From Nocardioides speluncae (GTDB taxonomy: Bacteria > Actinomycetota > Actinomycetes > Propionibacteriales > Nocardioidaceae): 64,000 nucleotides of DNA. The notes beneath the pieces are model-generated. The model searched no databases. It was not told the origin of the DNA and worked only from the letters and a program-made list of their open reading frames with translations. The first letter of the stretch is position 1. Each line of letters starts with the position of its first letter. Below are positions 19,642-27,685 of this stretch, one piece after another. Location: NCBI RefSeq assembly GCF_003121585.1, contig NZ_QEOO01000025.1, forward strand, positions 62,001 through 126,000, in the 5' to 3' direction. Both the position numbers and the translations under genes were made by a program.

Positions 19642-20109
19642 CTACGTGGTCGCGGCTTCCGGCATCAGGCGGGCCAGCAGCTGGGACACGCTGATCGCGC
19701 CGATCATCGGCGCCGTCTTGCTCATCGACTCGACCACGGCGACCAGCGGGCACCGGTTCGCGGCCATGATCGCCGCGATCTCAAGCATCGTGTCGTCGGG
19801 GGCAACGATCGGCAGCGGCACCCGCTCTTTGGGCAGCAGGTCCCGGACCGTCTTCTCCTCAAGCGCGTCGCAGAGGTGGTCGGCGAACTCCTCGTCGAGT
19901 ACCCGGGCCAGCGCCGGGTCGTCCTGCACGTAACGCGGGATCAGGAACCGCAAGACCTGGGAGCCCGGCAGGATCGCCACCGGATGGTCGTTGGCATCGA
20001 CCACGATCAGGCCCGGCCGGCCGACCTCGGTCAGCAGCCGGGCCGCGTCACTCGCCCGAGAGTCTGCCCGCACCGTGGGGTACGGCGCGGCAATATGTTG
20101 AGCCTGCAC
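19642..20109 (-). CDS. CBS-domain protein
   Basis: 155 residues forming a pair of CBS motifs. First: [36 protein letters not shown] (seen in two parts); second: [30 protein letters not shown]. Probably binds adenine nucleotides as a stand-alone regulatory module. It is transcribed away from the divergent SLC13-type permease at 20249, and that pairing suggests it may regulate the transporter (inference). Confidence 0.82.
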   Translation of the reverse strand: MQAQHIAAPYPTVRADSRASDAARLLTEVGRPGLIVVDANDHPVAILPGSQVLRFLIPRYVQDDPALARVLDEEFADHLCDALEEKTVRDLLPKERVPLPIVAPDDTMLEIAAIMAANRCPLVAVVESMSKTAPMIGAISVSQLLARLMPEAATT

Positions 20110-20248
20110 GCTTCGAGGCTAGCGCGGGGTCTCGGCAATATCGCATGGCCTGTGCCTGGATTCCGTTAGTATGTACCCCTGGTGCGCCGGGAAGTCTGGT
20201 CGGCTTCAGTTGCTCTACGCCCTCGTCGACCCCGCTCAGGAGCCGCCC

Positions 20249-21526
20249 GTGGCTATCGCCGCCATCACCATCTTCGTCGTCGCCTACATCCTGCTGGCCA
20301 CTGAGTGGGTCCATCGGACCAAAGTCGCGCTCGTCGGCGCCGGCCTGATGCTGCTGCTCCACATCTCCGACGCCGAGAAGGCGTTCTTCAGCGAGCACAC
20401 CGGCATCGAGTGGAACGTCATCTTCCTGCTGTTCGGCATGATGGTGATCGTCTCGGTGCTGCGGCGTACCGGCGTCTTCGAGTACGTCGCGATCTGGGCC
20501 GCCAAGCGCGCTCGAGGCAAGCCGTACCGGCTGATGGTGATGCTCTGCCTGCTCACCGCGTTCGCCTCGGCGCTGCTCGACAACGTCACGACAGTGCTGC
20601 TGATCGCGCCGGTGACCTTCCTGGTTTGCGATCGGCTGGGGCTGCGGCCGGCGCCGTACCTGATCGCGGAGGTGATGGCCTCCAACATCGGCGGTGCCGC
20701 CACGCTGGTCGGTGACCCGCCGAACATCATCATCGCCGCCAAGGGCGGCCTCAGCTTCAACGACTTCCTGGTCCACATGGCACCGATCGTGCTGATCCTG
20801 CTGGTGGTGTTCTGCGGGTTGTGCCGCTGGCTGTTCCGCGCCGAGTTCACCTATGACGCGAAGCGGGCCGCCTCGGTGATGAAACTGAACGAGAAGGAGG
20901 CGATCACCGACAAGGCACTGCTGGTCAAGGCGCTGGCCGTGCTGCTGGTGGTAGTCACGGCATTCGTGCTGCACCCGGTCCTGCACTATGAGCCGTCGAT
21001 CGTCGCTCTGCTCGGCGCGGGCCTGCTGGTGCTGATCACCGACGTCACCGCGCAGGACGCGCTCGAGGACGTGGAATGGCCGACGCTGGTCTTCTTCGCC
21101 GGGCTCTTCATCATGGTCGGCGGCCTGGTCGAGACCGGGGTCATCGGCAACGTCTCCGAGGCCACCGCCGACGCCACCGACGGCCGGCTCGGCGTCGCGA
21201 CCTTCGGTCTGCTCGGCGGCTCGGCACTGCTGTCGGCGATCATCGACAACATCCCGTACGTCGCCACGATGAGCCCGATCGTCGCGACCCTGGTCGAGAG
21301 CCACGGGTCGAACGGTCAGGTGCTGTGGTGGGCGCTGGCCCTCGGCGCCGACCTCGGCGGCAACGCCACCGCCATCGGCGCCTCCGCCAACGTGGTCGCG
21401 CTCGGCATCGCCGAACGCCAGGGCCACCGGATCAGCTTCTGGACCTTCACCCGTTACGGCCTGGTGGTCACCGTGGTCACCGTGGCGCTGTGCGTGCCGT
21501 ACCTCTGGCTGCGCTATCTCGCCTAG
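20249..21526 (+). CDS. SLC13/ArsB-CitMHS-type ion transporter
   Basis: 425 residues, 10-12 TM helices. SNIGGAATLVGDPPNI (residues around 150-165) and the C-terminal repeat GADLGGNATAIGASANVV are the paired re-entrant loops of the ion-transporter superfamily (ArsB, NhaD, CitMHS). Ion not identifiable; no arsenical neighbour genes. GTG 20249 is chosen because AGGAG (20238-20242) stands six bases upstream; an in-frame ATG at 20171 would add an unlikely hydrophilic N-terminus. Divergent from the CBS protein. Confidence 0.82.
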   Translation: MAIAAITIFVVAYILLATEWVHRTKVALVGAGLMLLLHISDAEKAFFSEHTGIEWNVIFLLFGMMVIVSVLRRTGVFEYVAIWAAKRARGKPYRLMVMLCLLTAFASALLDNVTTVLLIAPVTFLVCDRLGLRPAPYLIAEVMASNIGGAATLVGDPPNIIIAAKGGLSFNDFLVHMAPIVLILLVVFCGLCRWLFRAEFTYDAKRAASVMKLNEKEAITDKALLVKALAVLLVVVTAFVLHPVLHYEPSIVALLGAGLLVLITDVTAQDALEDVEWPTLVFFAGLFIMVGGLVETGVIGNVSEATADATDGRLGVATFGLLGGSALLSAIIDNIPYVATMSPIVATLVESHGSNGQVLWWALALGADLGGNATAIGASANVVALGIAERQGHRISFWTFTRYGLVVTVVTVALCVPYLWLRYLA

Positions 21527-21556
21527 CTTGTCGGTGGGTCGTCGTAGCGTGACGGC

Positions 21557-22672
21557 ATGGGTACGACGCTGACGCGGGAGGACGTGCTGGCGTTCCGGGT
21601 GCGCGCTCACCAGCTCGACCGGGACGCCGGCGCCGGGACGCTCGCCGACACCACGATCCTGGACACCGGCGTCCAGGACACCGGTCCGGACGGCGCGCGC
21701 TGGGCGCTGGCGATCCGCGGCGTCGACGTGACGACGGTGACCGACGACGACGTCGCGATGGCATGGACGCTGCGCGGCGCGCCGCACCTCTACCGGCGCG
21801 CGGATCTCGGTGCGGTGGCCGCGGCCGTCGCGCCGCTGTCCGACGCCGACGCGGGGAAGCGGATCTTCGACGCGTCCAAGCCCTTGAAGGAAGCCGGGAT
21901 CGGCAACCTCGAGGCGCTGGACGCGATCGCCGACGCGATGCGGAAGATCGTCACCGAGCCGCTGGTCAAGGGCGAGGTCTCGACCCGGCTTACCGAGGCG
22001 ATGCCCGAGCCGTACCGACGCTTCTGCCGCCCTTGCAACACCATCCACCTCTACGAGCAGACCTTCCGGCTCTCCGCGCTGCGCGCCGGCCTGGAGCTGC
22101 AGCCCGGCACCTCGCCGCCGGTGCTGCAGCCGATCCCCGGCTTCAAGCCCCATCAGCGGGTGGCCAAGCGGTACGACGTGATCCGCGGCTACCTGCGGCT
22201 GCTCGGCCCTGCAACCCAGAAGCAGGTGTCGGAATTCGTCGATGCGCCGGTGAAGGACATCAAGGCCCACTGGCCCGAGGATGCGGTCGAGGTCACGGTC
22301 GAGGGCGAGCGGCGGTGGGCTCTCGACCTCGACGACGGCGGCCCGGCACCCGCGGTAACTCGGCTGCTCGGCCCCTACGACCTGTTCCTCCAGGGCCGGG
22401 ACCGGCCGCTGCTGGTCCCCGACCCCGACAACGCCAAGTCGCTGTGGCCGGTGATCGGCCGGCCGGGCGCCGTACTCCATGAGGGTGAGCTGGTCGCCGC
22501 CTGGCGTCCGCGACTGTCACATGGAGGTCGGGCAGGCAAGAAGCTCCGCCTGCAGATCGAGCCGTGGCGAAGGCTGTCGGCAGCCACCCGCACGTCGATC
22601 GAGGAGCAGGCCGAGCGACTCGCCGCATTCCGAGGAGTGCTACTGACCACGGTGGAGTACGACGCTGGATAG
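21557..22672 (+). CDS. Winged-helix DNA-binding protein, AlkZ/YcaQ-like (HTH_42)
   Basis: 371 residues. HTH_42 features: VLAFRVRAHQLDR at the N-terminus, PYRRFCRPCNTIHLYEQTFRLSALRAGLEL, GYLRLLGPATQKQVSEFVDAP (winged helix) and TRLLGPYDLFLQGRDRPLLVPD. This superfamily includes DNA glycosylases that unhook crosslinks (YcaQ, AlkZ); the catalytic QxQ/QxD motif is not clearly present (LQGRDR), so enzyme activity is uncertain. TAGCGT (21545-21550), six bases before ATG, suggests a leaderless mRNA. Just upstream of crp on the same strand. Confidence 0.72.
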   Translation: MGTTLTREDVLAFRVRAHQLDRDAGAGTLADTTILDTGVQDTGPDGARWALAIRGVDVTTVTDDDVAMAWTLRGAPHLYRRADLGAVAAAVAPLSDADAGKRIFDASKPLKEAGIGNLEALDAIADAMRKIVTEPLVKGEVSTRLTEAMPEPYRRFCRPCNTIHLYEQTFRLSALRAGLELQPGTSPPVLQPIPGFKPHQRVAKRYDVIRGYLRLLGPATQKQVSEFVDAPVKDIKAHWPEDAVEVTVEGERRWALDLDDGGPAPAVTRLLGPYDLFLQGRDRPLLVPDPDNAKSLWPVIGRPGAVLHEGELVAAWRPRLSHGGRAGKKLRLQIEPWRRLSAATRTSIEEQAERLAAFRGVLLTTVEYDAG

Positions 22673-22726
22673 GATCAGAGTGACGTTCACCCTGTTCCCA
22701 GGGGTGGCAACGAACTTGGAGGAACC

Positions 22727-23404
22727 GTGGACAACGACGTACTCCGTCAGGCGCCGCTGTTCAGCGCGCTCGACGACGAGGCAGCAACGGCATTGCGCGC
22801 CTCGATGTCCGAGCAGCGCCTGCGGCGTGGTGAGGTGCTGTTCCACGAGGGCGACTCCGGCGACAAGCTGTACGTCGTCCTCGACGGCAAGGTGAAGCTC
22901 GGCCGCACCTCCTCGGACGGCCGCGAGAACCTGCTTGCGATCCTCGGCCCCGGTCAGATGTTCGGCGAGCTCTCGCTGTTCGACCCCGGCCCGCGCTCGG
23001 CAACCGTCACCGCGGTGACCGACTCGTCGTTCGCGTCGCTGTCCCACGAGGACCTGATCCGCTGGCTGGAAGGCCGCCCCGTGGTCGCCCGCGGACTGCT
23101 CTCCCAGATCGCGAGCCGGCTGCGCAAGGCCAACGACGTCAACGCCGACCTGGTCTTCTCCGACGTGCCGGGCCGGGTGGCCAAGGCGCTGCTCGACCTG
23201 GCCGACCGCTTCGGGCGGACCGCCGACGACGGCGTCCACGTCCACCACGACCTCACCCAGGAGGAGCTGGCCCAGCTTGTCGGCGCCTCCCGCGAGACGG
23301 TCAACAAGGCGCTCGCCGACTTCGCGTCGCGCGGCTGGCTGCGGCTGGAGCCGCGCTCGGTCGTGATCATGGACATCGAGCGGCTCTCGCGCCGCGCCAG
23401 GTGA
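22727..23404 (+). CDS. crp: Crp/Fnr family transcriptional regulator (GlxR/Crp)
   Basis: 225 residues. Cyclic-nucleotide-binding domain (FHEGDSGDKLYVVLDGKVKLG; FGELSLFDPGPRSATVTA with the phosphate-binding Arg) and winged HTH (LTQEELAQLVGASRETVNKALADFASRGWL). Highly similar in layout to Mtb Crp Rv3676 and corynebacterial GlxR, a global cAMP regulator. GTG 22727 preceded by GGAGGAACC. A TAGGAT -10 lies at 22669-22674, inside the end of the previous gene. The window has a matching site at 10534. Confidence 0.93.
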   Translation: MDNDVLRQAPLFSALDDEAATALRASMSEQRLRRGEVLFHEGDSGDKLYVVLDGKVKLGRTSSDGRENLLAILGPGQMFGELSLFDPGPRSATVTAVTDSSFASLSHEDLIRWLEGRPVVARGLLSQIASRLRKANDVNADLVFSDVPGRVAKALLDLADRFGRTADDGVHVHHDLTQEELAQLVGASRETVNKALADFASRGWLRLEPRSVVIMDIERLSRRAR

Positions 23405-23414
23405 CATCCAGCCG

Positions 23415-23801
23415 ATGCTGAGCGCGGACGACGCGCTCGCGCTGGTCAATGCCCTCATCCGGGACCTCGGAGGTGCCTCGGGCTGGGTGGCAGCGAATGC
23501 GGTGCACCAAGGTCTGCACCCCGCGCCCGGGGCTGGCGACACCTTCCTCATCGAGATCCGCGACGCCCAGGGCCGGACCGCGGGCTGGGTGTCGATCGCG
23601 GCAGGTGACGCCGCCCTGGCGGCCGAGTCCGCCGCTGCCAACCTGCAGGACCTGCTCGCCGAGAGCGCCGAGATGTGGGGCGAGCCGGTCCCTCGGTGTG
23701 ATCTGCACGGCCAGCATCCGATGACCGCGGAGGTCGTTGACGGTACGGCGATGTGGCGTTGCGGCGGAGTCTCCGTGCGACCGGTCGTGCCCATCGACTA
23801 G
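23415..23801 (+). CDS. Hypothetical protein
   Basis: 128 residues, not recognised. Acidic, Ala-rich, soluble. Features: GDTFLIEIRDAQGRTAGWVSIAAGD (beta-rich centre) and a C-terminal part with two Cys (PRCDLHGQHPM and AMWRCGGVSVR) that could bind metal with the intervening His. It starts 10 bp after crp, probably co-transcribed with it. ATG 23415 is the first start in frame. Confidence 0.62.
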   Translation: MLSADDALALVNALIRDLGGASGWVAANAVHQGLHPAPGAGDTFLIEIRDAQGRTAGWVSIAAGDAALAAESAAANLQDLLAESAEMWGEPVPRCDLHGQHPMTAEVVDGTAMWRCGGVSVRPVVPID

Positions 23802-23813
23802 GTGCATCCGCCG

Positions 23814-23864
23814 GTTGAACGAACGTTTGTTCAAAGCGGCCGGTTGAACAAACGTTCGTTCAAC
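23814..23864. terminator. Inverted repeat between convergent genes
   Basis: A 21-base arm (23814-23834, containing TTGAACGAACGTTTGTTC) faces its exact complement at 23844-23864, with a nine-base loop. Position between two converging stops argues for a bidirectional terminator. Each arm is itself nearly palindromic, so a double TetR-type operator is an alternative. Confidence 0.65.
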
Positions 23865-23867
23865 GCG

Positions 23868-24461
23868 TCAGACCTGTGCCCGCTCCTCCGGCGAGACCGA
23901 CGCGGCCTCGGCGGGCTCCTGCGCGTCGGCCGGCGCCTCCTTGGGCGAGAACGTGTAGCTCGCCGAGATCGCCAGGTCGATCAGCAGGATGATGCCCCAG
24001 TTGCGGATCGAGTAGGCGAAGGTGGCGGTGCGGTCCCAGTCGCCGACGTACAGGATCGCGAGCCCCATCAGGCCGCTGCCGACGCTCCACGCCACCAGAT
24101 GCTGGAGCCAGCCCTTCCACTCCCGCCGGGCGCGGGCGGCGCCGTACTTCGGCTTCGGCGCCGGCGTCGGGCCGCCGCCGAACCGGTGCGCGAAGCGGAC
24201 GTCGGCCCAGCGGATCATGCTGTGCCCGAAGCCGACCGAGACGCCGATGTAGACCGCGGCGAGGGTGTGCGCGAGGTGCGCGTCCGCGCCGTTGCGAAGG
24301 TCGATGGTGGTCGCGGTCAGCAGGATCAGGTCGACGAGCGGCGCGGCGATCAGCAGCGCGGCGCCGAGCTTGGGACGGCGCAGCAGGTAGCGCGCGATCA
24401 GCCCGGCGGCGATCACCACCCAGAACAGCACCTCGCAGACCAGGATCAGGGCGACGAGCAT
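23868..24461 (-). CDS. Multi-pass membrane protein, unrecognised
   Basis: 197 residues with about five TM segments (2-24, 34-52, 68-84, 122-142, 152-168 by eye), a Pro-rich cytoplasmic loop (GGGPTPAPKPKYGAARARREWKG kept short: GGGPTPAPKPKYG) and an acidic tail (EAPADAQEPAEAASVSPEE). No motif known to me. Divergent from a TetR regulator with an operator-like palindrome between, so it is probably repressed by that protein. Confidence 0.68.
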   Translation of the reverse strand: MLVALILVCEVLFWVVIAAGLIARYLLRRPKLGAALLIAAPLVDLILLTATTIDLRNGADAHLAHTLAAVYIGVSVGFGHSMIRWADVRFAHRFGGGPTPAPKPKYGAARARREWKGWLQHLVAWSVGSGLMGLAILYVGDWDRTATFAYSIRNWGIILLIDLAISASYTFSPKEAPADAQEPAEAASVSPEERAQV

Positions 24462-24512
24462 GTCTTTCTCCCCCTCGAGATTGGCTTGACACCAAGACCG
24501 TTTTGATACGAG

Positions 24513-24524
24513 CGTATTAATACG
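24513..24524. promoter_or_regulatory. TetR-type operator candidate
   Basis: CGTATTAATACG, a perfect 12-bp palindrome in an AT-rich patch between the divergent membrane-protein and tetR starts. TTGACA (24486-24491) lies just upstream. Likely autoregulatory site. Confidence 0.5.
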
Positions 24525-24544
24525 ACTGTGTCAGAATAGCAGGC

Positions 24545-25132
24545 ATGCCGAAGACCGTCGATCACGAGGCCCGTCGGGTGGAGATCGCCGAAGCGCTGAT
24601 GCGGGTCGTCCGCAGGGATGGGTACGCCGGGATCTCGGTGCGCAACGTCGCTACCGAGGCAGGCTGGTCGGCCGGTGCGATGCGCTACTACTTCGCCAGC
24701 CAGGCCGAGCTGCTGTCGTTCGCGCTGCTGGCCATCGCCGACCGGATGGGGCCTCGGATCGACGCCCTGCTGACTGCGGCCACTGACCTCCACGGCATCG
24801 AGGCGGCTCTCGCCGAGACGCTCCCGATCACCGAGGAGCTGCGGGCCGAGTCGGAGGTGTGGCTCGGCCTGGTCGCGGCCTCCCGCACTGACCGCACGCT
24901 GCGCCCCCTCGCCGAGCGAGCCCACACCGCACTCCGCGGCTTCTACGTCGAGACCGTCCGCCGGCTGGCGGAGGTGACGGGCGCCGACTTCGACCAGGAG
25001 GCCGAGTCGGTCCGGCTGCACGCATTGATCGACGGGCTCGCCATCCAGGGCACCCTCTACCCCGACCAGCTCACCCCGGACACCATGCGCGCGGTGGTAC
25101 GCCGCCACCTCACGAGCCTGACGAGCGGATAG
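24545..25132 (+). CDS. TetR/AcrR family regulator
   Basis: 195 residues. N-terminal HTH: RRVEIAEALMRVVRRDGYAGISVRNVATEAGWSAGAMRYYF (shown in parts: ISVRNVATEAGWSAGAMRYYF), close to BetI-like regulators. The C-terminal ligand domain is helical (ELRAESEVWLGLVAASRTD). Divergent from the membrane protein 23868-24461, its presumed target. Its stop codon TAG lies in the left end of the 63-bp palindromic element 25128-25190. Confidence 0.87.
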   Translation: MPKTVDHEARRVEIAEALMRVVRRDGYAGISVRNVATEAGWSAGAMRYYFASQAELLSFALLAIADRMGPRIDALLTAATDLHGIEAALAETLPITEELRAESEVWLGLVAASRTDRTLRPLAERAHTALRGFYVETVRRLAEVTGADFDQEAESVRLHALIDGLAIQGTLYPDQLTPDTMRAVVRRHLTSLTSG

Positions 25133-25190
25133 TCCAGAACGTTTGACATCACTTCGGCCGCGAAAGTGATGTCAAACGGCCTGGACTATC
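25128..25190. repeat. 63-bp palindromic element, family C copy 1
   Basis: Begins GATAGTCC and ends GGACTATC with nested complementary arms (ACGTTTGACATCACTT and AAGTGATGTCAAACG). It supplies the stop codons of both converging genes (tetR and the metallo-beta-lactamase). Same ends and the same length as 36999-37061 and 54099-54161. Confidence 0.8.
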
Positions 25191-26034
25191 CCGCTCCGGC
25201 GCGGGTGGTGAGGTAGGCAAGCTGGGCACGGACGGAGAGCTCGGCGGCGGGCCAGAGGACCTGGTCGACGTCGGCGTAGACGCGCTCCACCACCGCCCAC
25301 GGCGTGACGGTGGCGCCGGAGCCGGCGTCGAGGTCGACGTGCGGGAGCGCGCGGGCAAGGGTCGACTCGTTGGTGAGCGCCAGCACCGCCGCCTCGACCT
25401 GGGCCAGCCGCTCGCGCCGGTGCGCGATGTAGAAGTCCAGGGCGCCGAGCGCGTCGTCGATCACCGGTCCGTGCCCGGGCCAGATCGCGGCAACCTCGTG
25501 CTCGGCGGCCAGGGCGTGCAGGCGGTCCAGCGAGCCGAGGTAGGCGCCGAGCTGGCCGTCGGGGTGGGCCACCACAGTGGTGCCGCGGCCGAGCACGGTG
25601 TCGCCGGTCAGCACCGTCCGCTCGGCGGGCAGCACGAACGACAGCGAGTCCGCGGTGTGCCCGGGCGTGCCGACCACCCGCAGCTCCAGGCCGTCGACCT
25701 CGACCACGTCGCCGTCGATGAGGCCTTCGGCGCCGAGCCGGTACGCCGGGTCGAGGGCCCGCACCCCGCAGCCCATCCGCTCGGCGAACTCCCGGGCGGC
25801 CTCGGAGTGGTCGAGGTGGTGATGGGTGAGGAGGACGACGCCGACCTCGCCGGCCTGCTCGGCGACCGCATCGAGGTGCTCGAGGATCGACGGTCCCGGG
25901 TCGATCACCACCGAGCGCCGGGCGCCCGGCTCGCGGAGCACCCAGGTGTTGGTGCCGTCGAGGGTCATCATGTTCGCGTTCGGCGCCAGCACACACCGGC
26001 CGCGCTCGCCGAAGTCGCCGCCCGCCCAGCTCAC
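25186..26034 (-). CDS. Metallo-beta-lactamase fold hydrolase
   Basis: 282 residues. MBL motif HHHLDHSEAA, GTPGHTADSLSFVL, VLTGDTVLGRG and IWPGHGPVI give the full metal-binding set (HxHxDH, H, D, H). Resembles the LACTB2/Rv3677c group. GTG 26034 (VSWAGGDFGERG) is chosen because GAGGA stands seven bases upstream and because an earlier start would lie within the NUDIX gene. Ten bases after the NUDIX stop; likely one operon with 26045-27634. Confidence 0.87.
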   Translation of the reverse strand: MSWAGGDFGERGRCVLAPNANMMTLDGTNTWVLREPGARRSVVIDPGPSILEHLDAVAEQAGEVGVVLLTHHHLDHSEAAREFAERMGCGVRALDPAYRLGAEGLIDGDVVEVDGLELRVVGTPGHTADSLSFVLPAERTVLTGDTVLGRGTTVVAHPDGQLGAYLGSLDRLHALAAEHEVAAIWPGHGPVIDDALGALDFYIAHRRERLAQVEAAVLALTNESTLARALPHVDLDAGSGATVTPWAVVERVYADVDQVLWPAAELSVRAQLAYLTTRAGAG

Positions 26035-26044
26035 GGGAGCGTCC

Positions 26045-27016
26045 TCATGACCCGTGCACCTTCTCGTAGAGCTCGGCGAACCGGTCCGGGATCTCCAGCG
26101 TCGCGCCCTCGTCGTCGAAGACCGCAATCGGCTCGACCATGTCTGCCGGCGCGGCCGCGGCGATCTCGAGGGCGGCGGCCGGCGTCGGGGCGTCGTACAG
26201 CTCGAGCAGGGTGCAGTACGTCGGCGGCAGCATCAGCATCTCGCCGGCGTCGACCGAGGCCACGGCGGCGCGGATCGTGGACCAGTGCACCCGGTCGGAC
26301 TCGGTGGACACGTCGCGGGTGCGCTGCCCGGCCGGCAGCGTCGCGACGAAGAAGTACGTGCGGTAGCGGCGCGGCTCGAAGACCGGCGTCAGCCAGGCCC
26401 CGAGTGCGGCCAGCAGGTCGGTACGCAGCACCAGCCCGCGCCGCTCCAGCAGCTCACTGAACGCGAGCGCCCGGGACTCGAGTGCGACACGGTCGGCCTC
26501 CCAGTCGTCGCCGGTGGTGTCGGCGACCACGGTCGTGTCGGTCCCGGCCAGCAGCACGCCCGACTCCTCGAACGTCTCCCGCACCGCCGCACACACCAGC
26601 GCCTTCGCCTGGTCCGTGTCACAGCCCAGCCGCTTGCCCCATTCCTCCGGCGACGGCCCGGCCCACAGCCGCGCCGCCAGGTCGGCGTCCCGGTCGTCGA
26701 CCCCGCCACCCGGGAACACGCTCATCCCCGCCGCGAACTCCATCCCGACATGGCGCCGCAGCAAGTAGACCTCGAGCTTGCCTCGGTCCTCGCCTTGGTT
26801 TCGAGACGGTTGCTGCGCAACCTCCTCAACCAGCGGCAGCAGTTCCCCGTCGGTTGAGGAGGTTGCGCTAGCAACCGTCTCGAAACCAGGGGACGGCGAA
26901 CGCAGGAGGACGACGGTGGCAGCGTTGCGGGGCTCGACGGCGACCCGCCGGCCGTCGGCGTACTCCCGCGCGGTCTCGACGAGCGCCGGCGGCAGCCGCC
27001 GGGTGGGGTCCGGCAC
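26045..27016 (-). CDS. NUDIX hydrolase with in-frame repeat insertion
   Basis: 323 residues. Nudix core: MEFAAGMSVFPGGGVDDRD then AAVRETFEESGVLL. The C-terminal half (PRRYRTYFFVATLPAGQ ... ESDRVHWSTIRAAV) matches the large actinobacterial Nudix proteins next to MBL genes. Oddity: residues about 43-74 (GFETVASATSSTDGE ... VEEVAQQPSRNQ), between strands AATVVLLR and KLEVYLLRR, are encoded by two inverted copies of repeat family B. This replaces what should be a short loop. The frame is preserved, so the enzyme may still fold. Confidence 0.85.
   Translation of the reverse strand: MPDPTRRLPPALVETAREYADGRRVAVEPRNAATVVLLRSPSPGFETVASATSSTDGELLPLVEEVAQQPSRNQGEDRGKLEVYLLRRHVGMEFAAGMSVFPGGGVDDRDADLAARLWAGPSPEEWGKRLGCDTDQAKALVCAAVRETFEESGVLLAGTDTTVVADTTGDDWEADRVALESRALAFSELLERRGLVLRTDLLAALGAWLTPVFEPRRYRTYFFVATLPAGQRTRDVSTESDRVHWSTIRAAVASVDAGEMLMLPPTYCTLLELYDAPTPAAALEIAAAAPADMVEPIAVFDDEGATLEIPDRFAELYEKVHGS
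26796..26888. repeat. REP-like family B, inverted pair inside a NUDIX gene
   Basis: Copy 26796-26831 (GGTTTCGAGACGGTTGCTGC then GCAACCTCCTCAACC) and an inverted copy 26851-26888, 19 bp apart: a BIME-like pair forming a large cruciform. A third copy lies in a YcaO gene at 42901-42937. Confidence 0.85.
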
Positions 27017-27020
27017 GACG

Positions 27021-27479
27021 TCAGACCTCGACGATCAGCTCGACCTCGACGGGCGTGTCCAGGGGCAGCACGGGCGCGCCGACCGCGGACCGGGCGTGCC
27101 GGCCGGCTTCGCCGAACACCTCACCGAACAGCTCGGAGGCACCGTTCGCGACCCGCGGCTGGCCGGTGAAGTCCGGCGTCGAGGCGACGAACGCGACCAC
27201 CTTGACGATCCGCTTGACCTTGCTCAGGTCGCCGATCTCGGACTTGACGGCCGCGATGGCGTTCAGCGCGCACTGTTGGGCGCACGCGATCGCCTCCTCC
27301 TCGCTGACCTCGCCACCGACCTTGCCGGTGAACATCAGCTCGCCGGACTTCATCGGCAGCTGGCCCGAGGTGTAGATGTAGTTGCCGCTGCGCACGGCCG
27401 GGAGGTACGACGCCACCGGCTTGGCCACCTCCGGCACCGTCAGCCCGAGCTCGGTGAGCCGCTCCTCCGGCGTGCTCAT
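27021..27479 (-). CDS. RidA family (reactive intermediate deaminase) protein
   Basis: 152 residues. RidA-type stretches: VASYLPAVRSGNYIYTSGQLP, EEEAIACAQQCALNAIAAVKSEIGDL (in parts) and FGEAGRHARSAVGAPVLPLDTPVEVELI. The conserved active-site Arg (ARSAVG) is present. Probably hydrolyses enamine/imine intermediates in the cytoplasm. ATG 27479 overlaps the DUF4177 stop. Counterpart of Mtb Rv3678c. Confidence 0.88.
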   Translation of the reverse strand: MSTPEERLTELGLTVPEVAKPVASYLPAVRSGNYIYTSGQLPMKSGELMFTGKVGGEVSEEEAIACAQQCALNAIAAVKSEIGDLSKVKRIVKVVAFVASTPDFTGQPRVANGASELFGEVFGEAGRHARSAVGAPVLPLDTPVEVELIVEV

Positions 27480-27634
27480 GCCTCCACCGGCCGCTTGAAG
27501 TAGCCGACGAGGTTCTCCGGGTTCATGCCCGGCGCGATCTGGACCAGCTCCCAGCCGTCGGAGCCGAAGTTGTCGAGGATCTGCTTCGCCGCGTGCGTGA
27601 GGATCGGCGCGGTCAGGTATTCCCACTTGGTCAT
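27476..27634 (-). CDS. DUF4177 small protein
   Basis: 52 residues: starts MTKWEYLTAPILTHAAKQIL, continues with LDNFGSDGWELVQIAPG and ends GYFKRPVEA. This is the DUF4177 pattern (WEY..., G.dGWELV, YFKRP). Corresponds to Mtb Rv3678A, which sits between Rv3678c and the arsA pair. Overlaps RidA by four bases. Function unknown. Confidence 0.82.
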   Translation of the reverse strand: MTKWEYLTAPILTHAAKQILDNFGSDGWELVQIAPGMNPENLVGYFKRPVEA

Positions 27635-27685
27635 GCTGCTGAGCGTAGTGGCCACGCCTGGAAGGCGTGACCACCAGTGGCCGGG

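Noticed and set aside
20249..21526. ArsB arsenite pump
   Set aside because: The signature is shared by all ion-transporter superfamily members (NhaD, CitMHS, SLC13); nothing specific for arsenite.
20048..22480. Minus-strand open frame of 810 codons
   Set aside because: Low-complexity His/Asp/Arg-rich shadow lying over two well-supported plus-strand genes; an artefact of high GC.
23814..23864. Double TetR operator
   Set aside because: Arms look operator-like, but the site lies between two converging stop codons, so terminator is the better call; kept only as an alternative.
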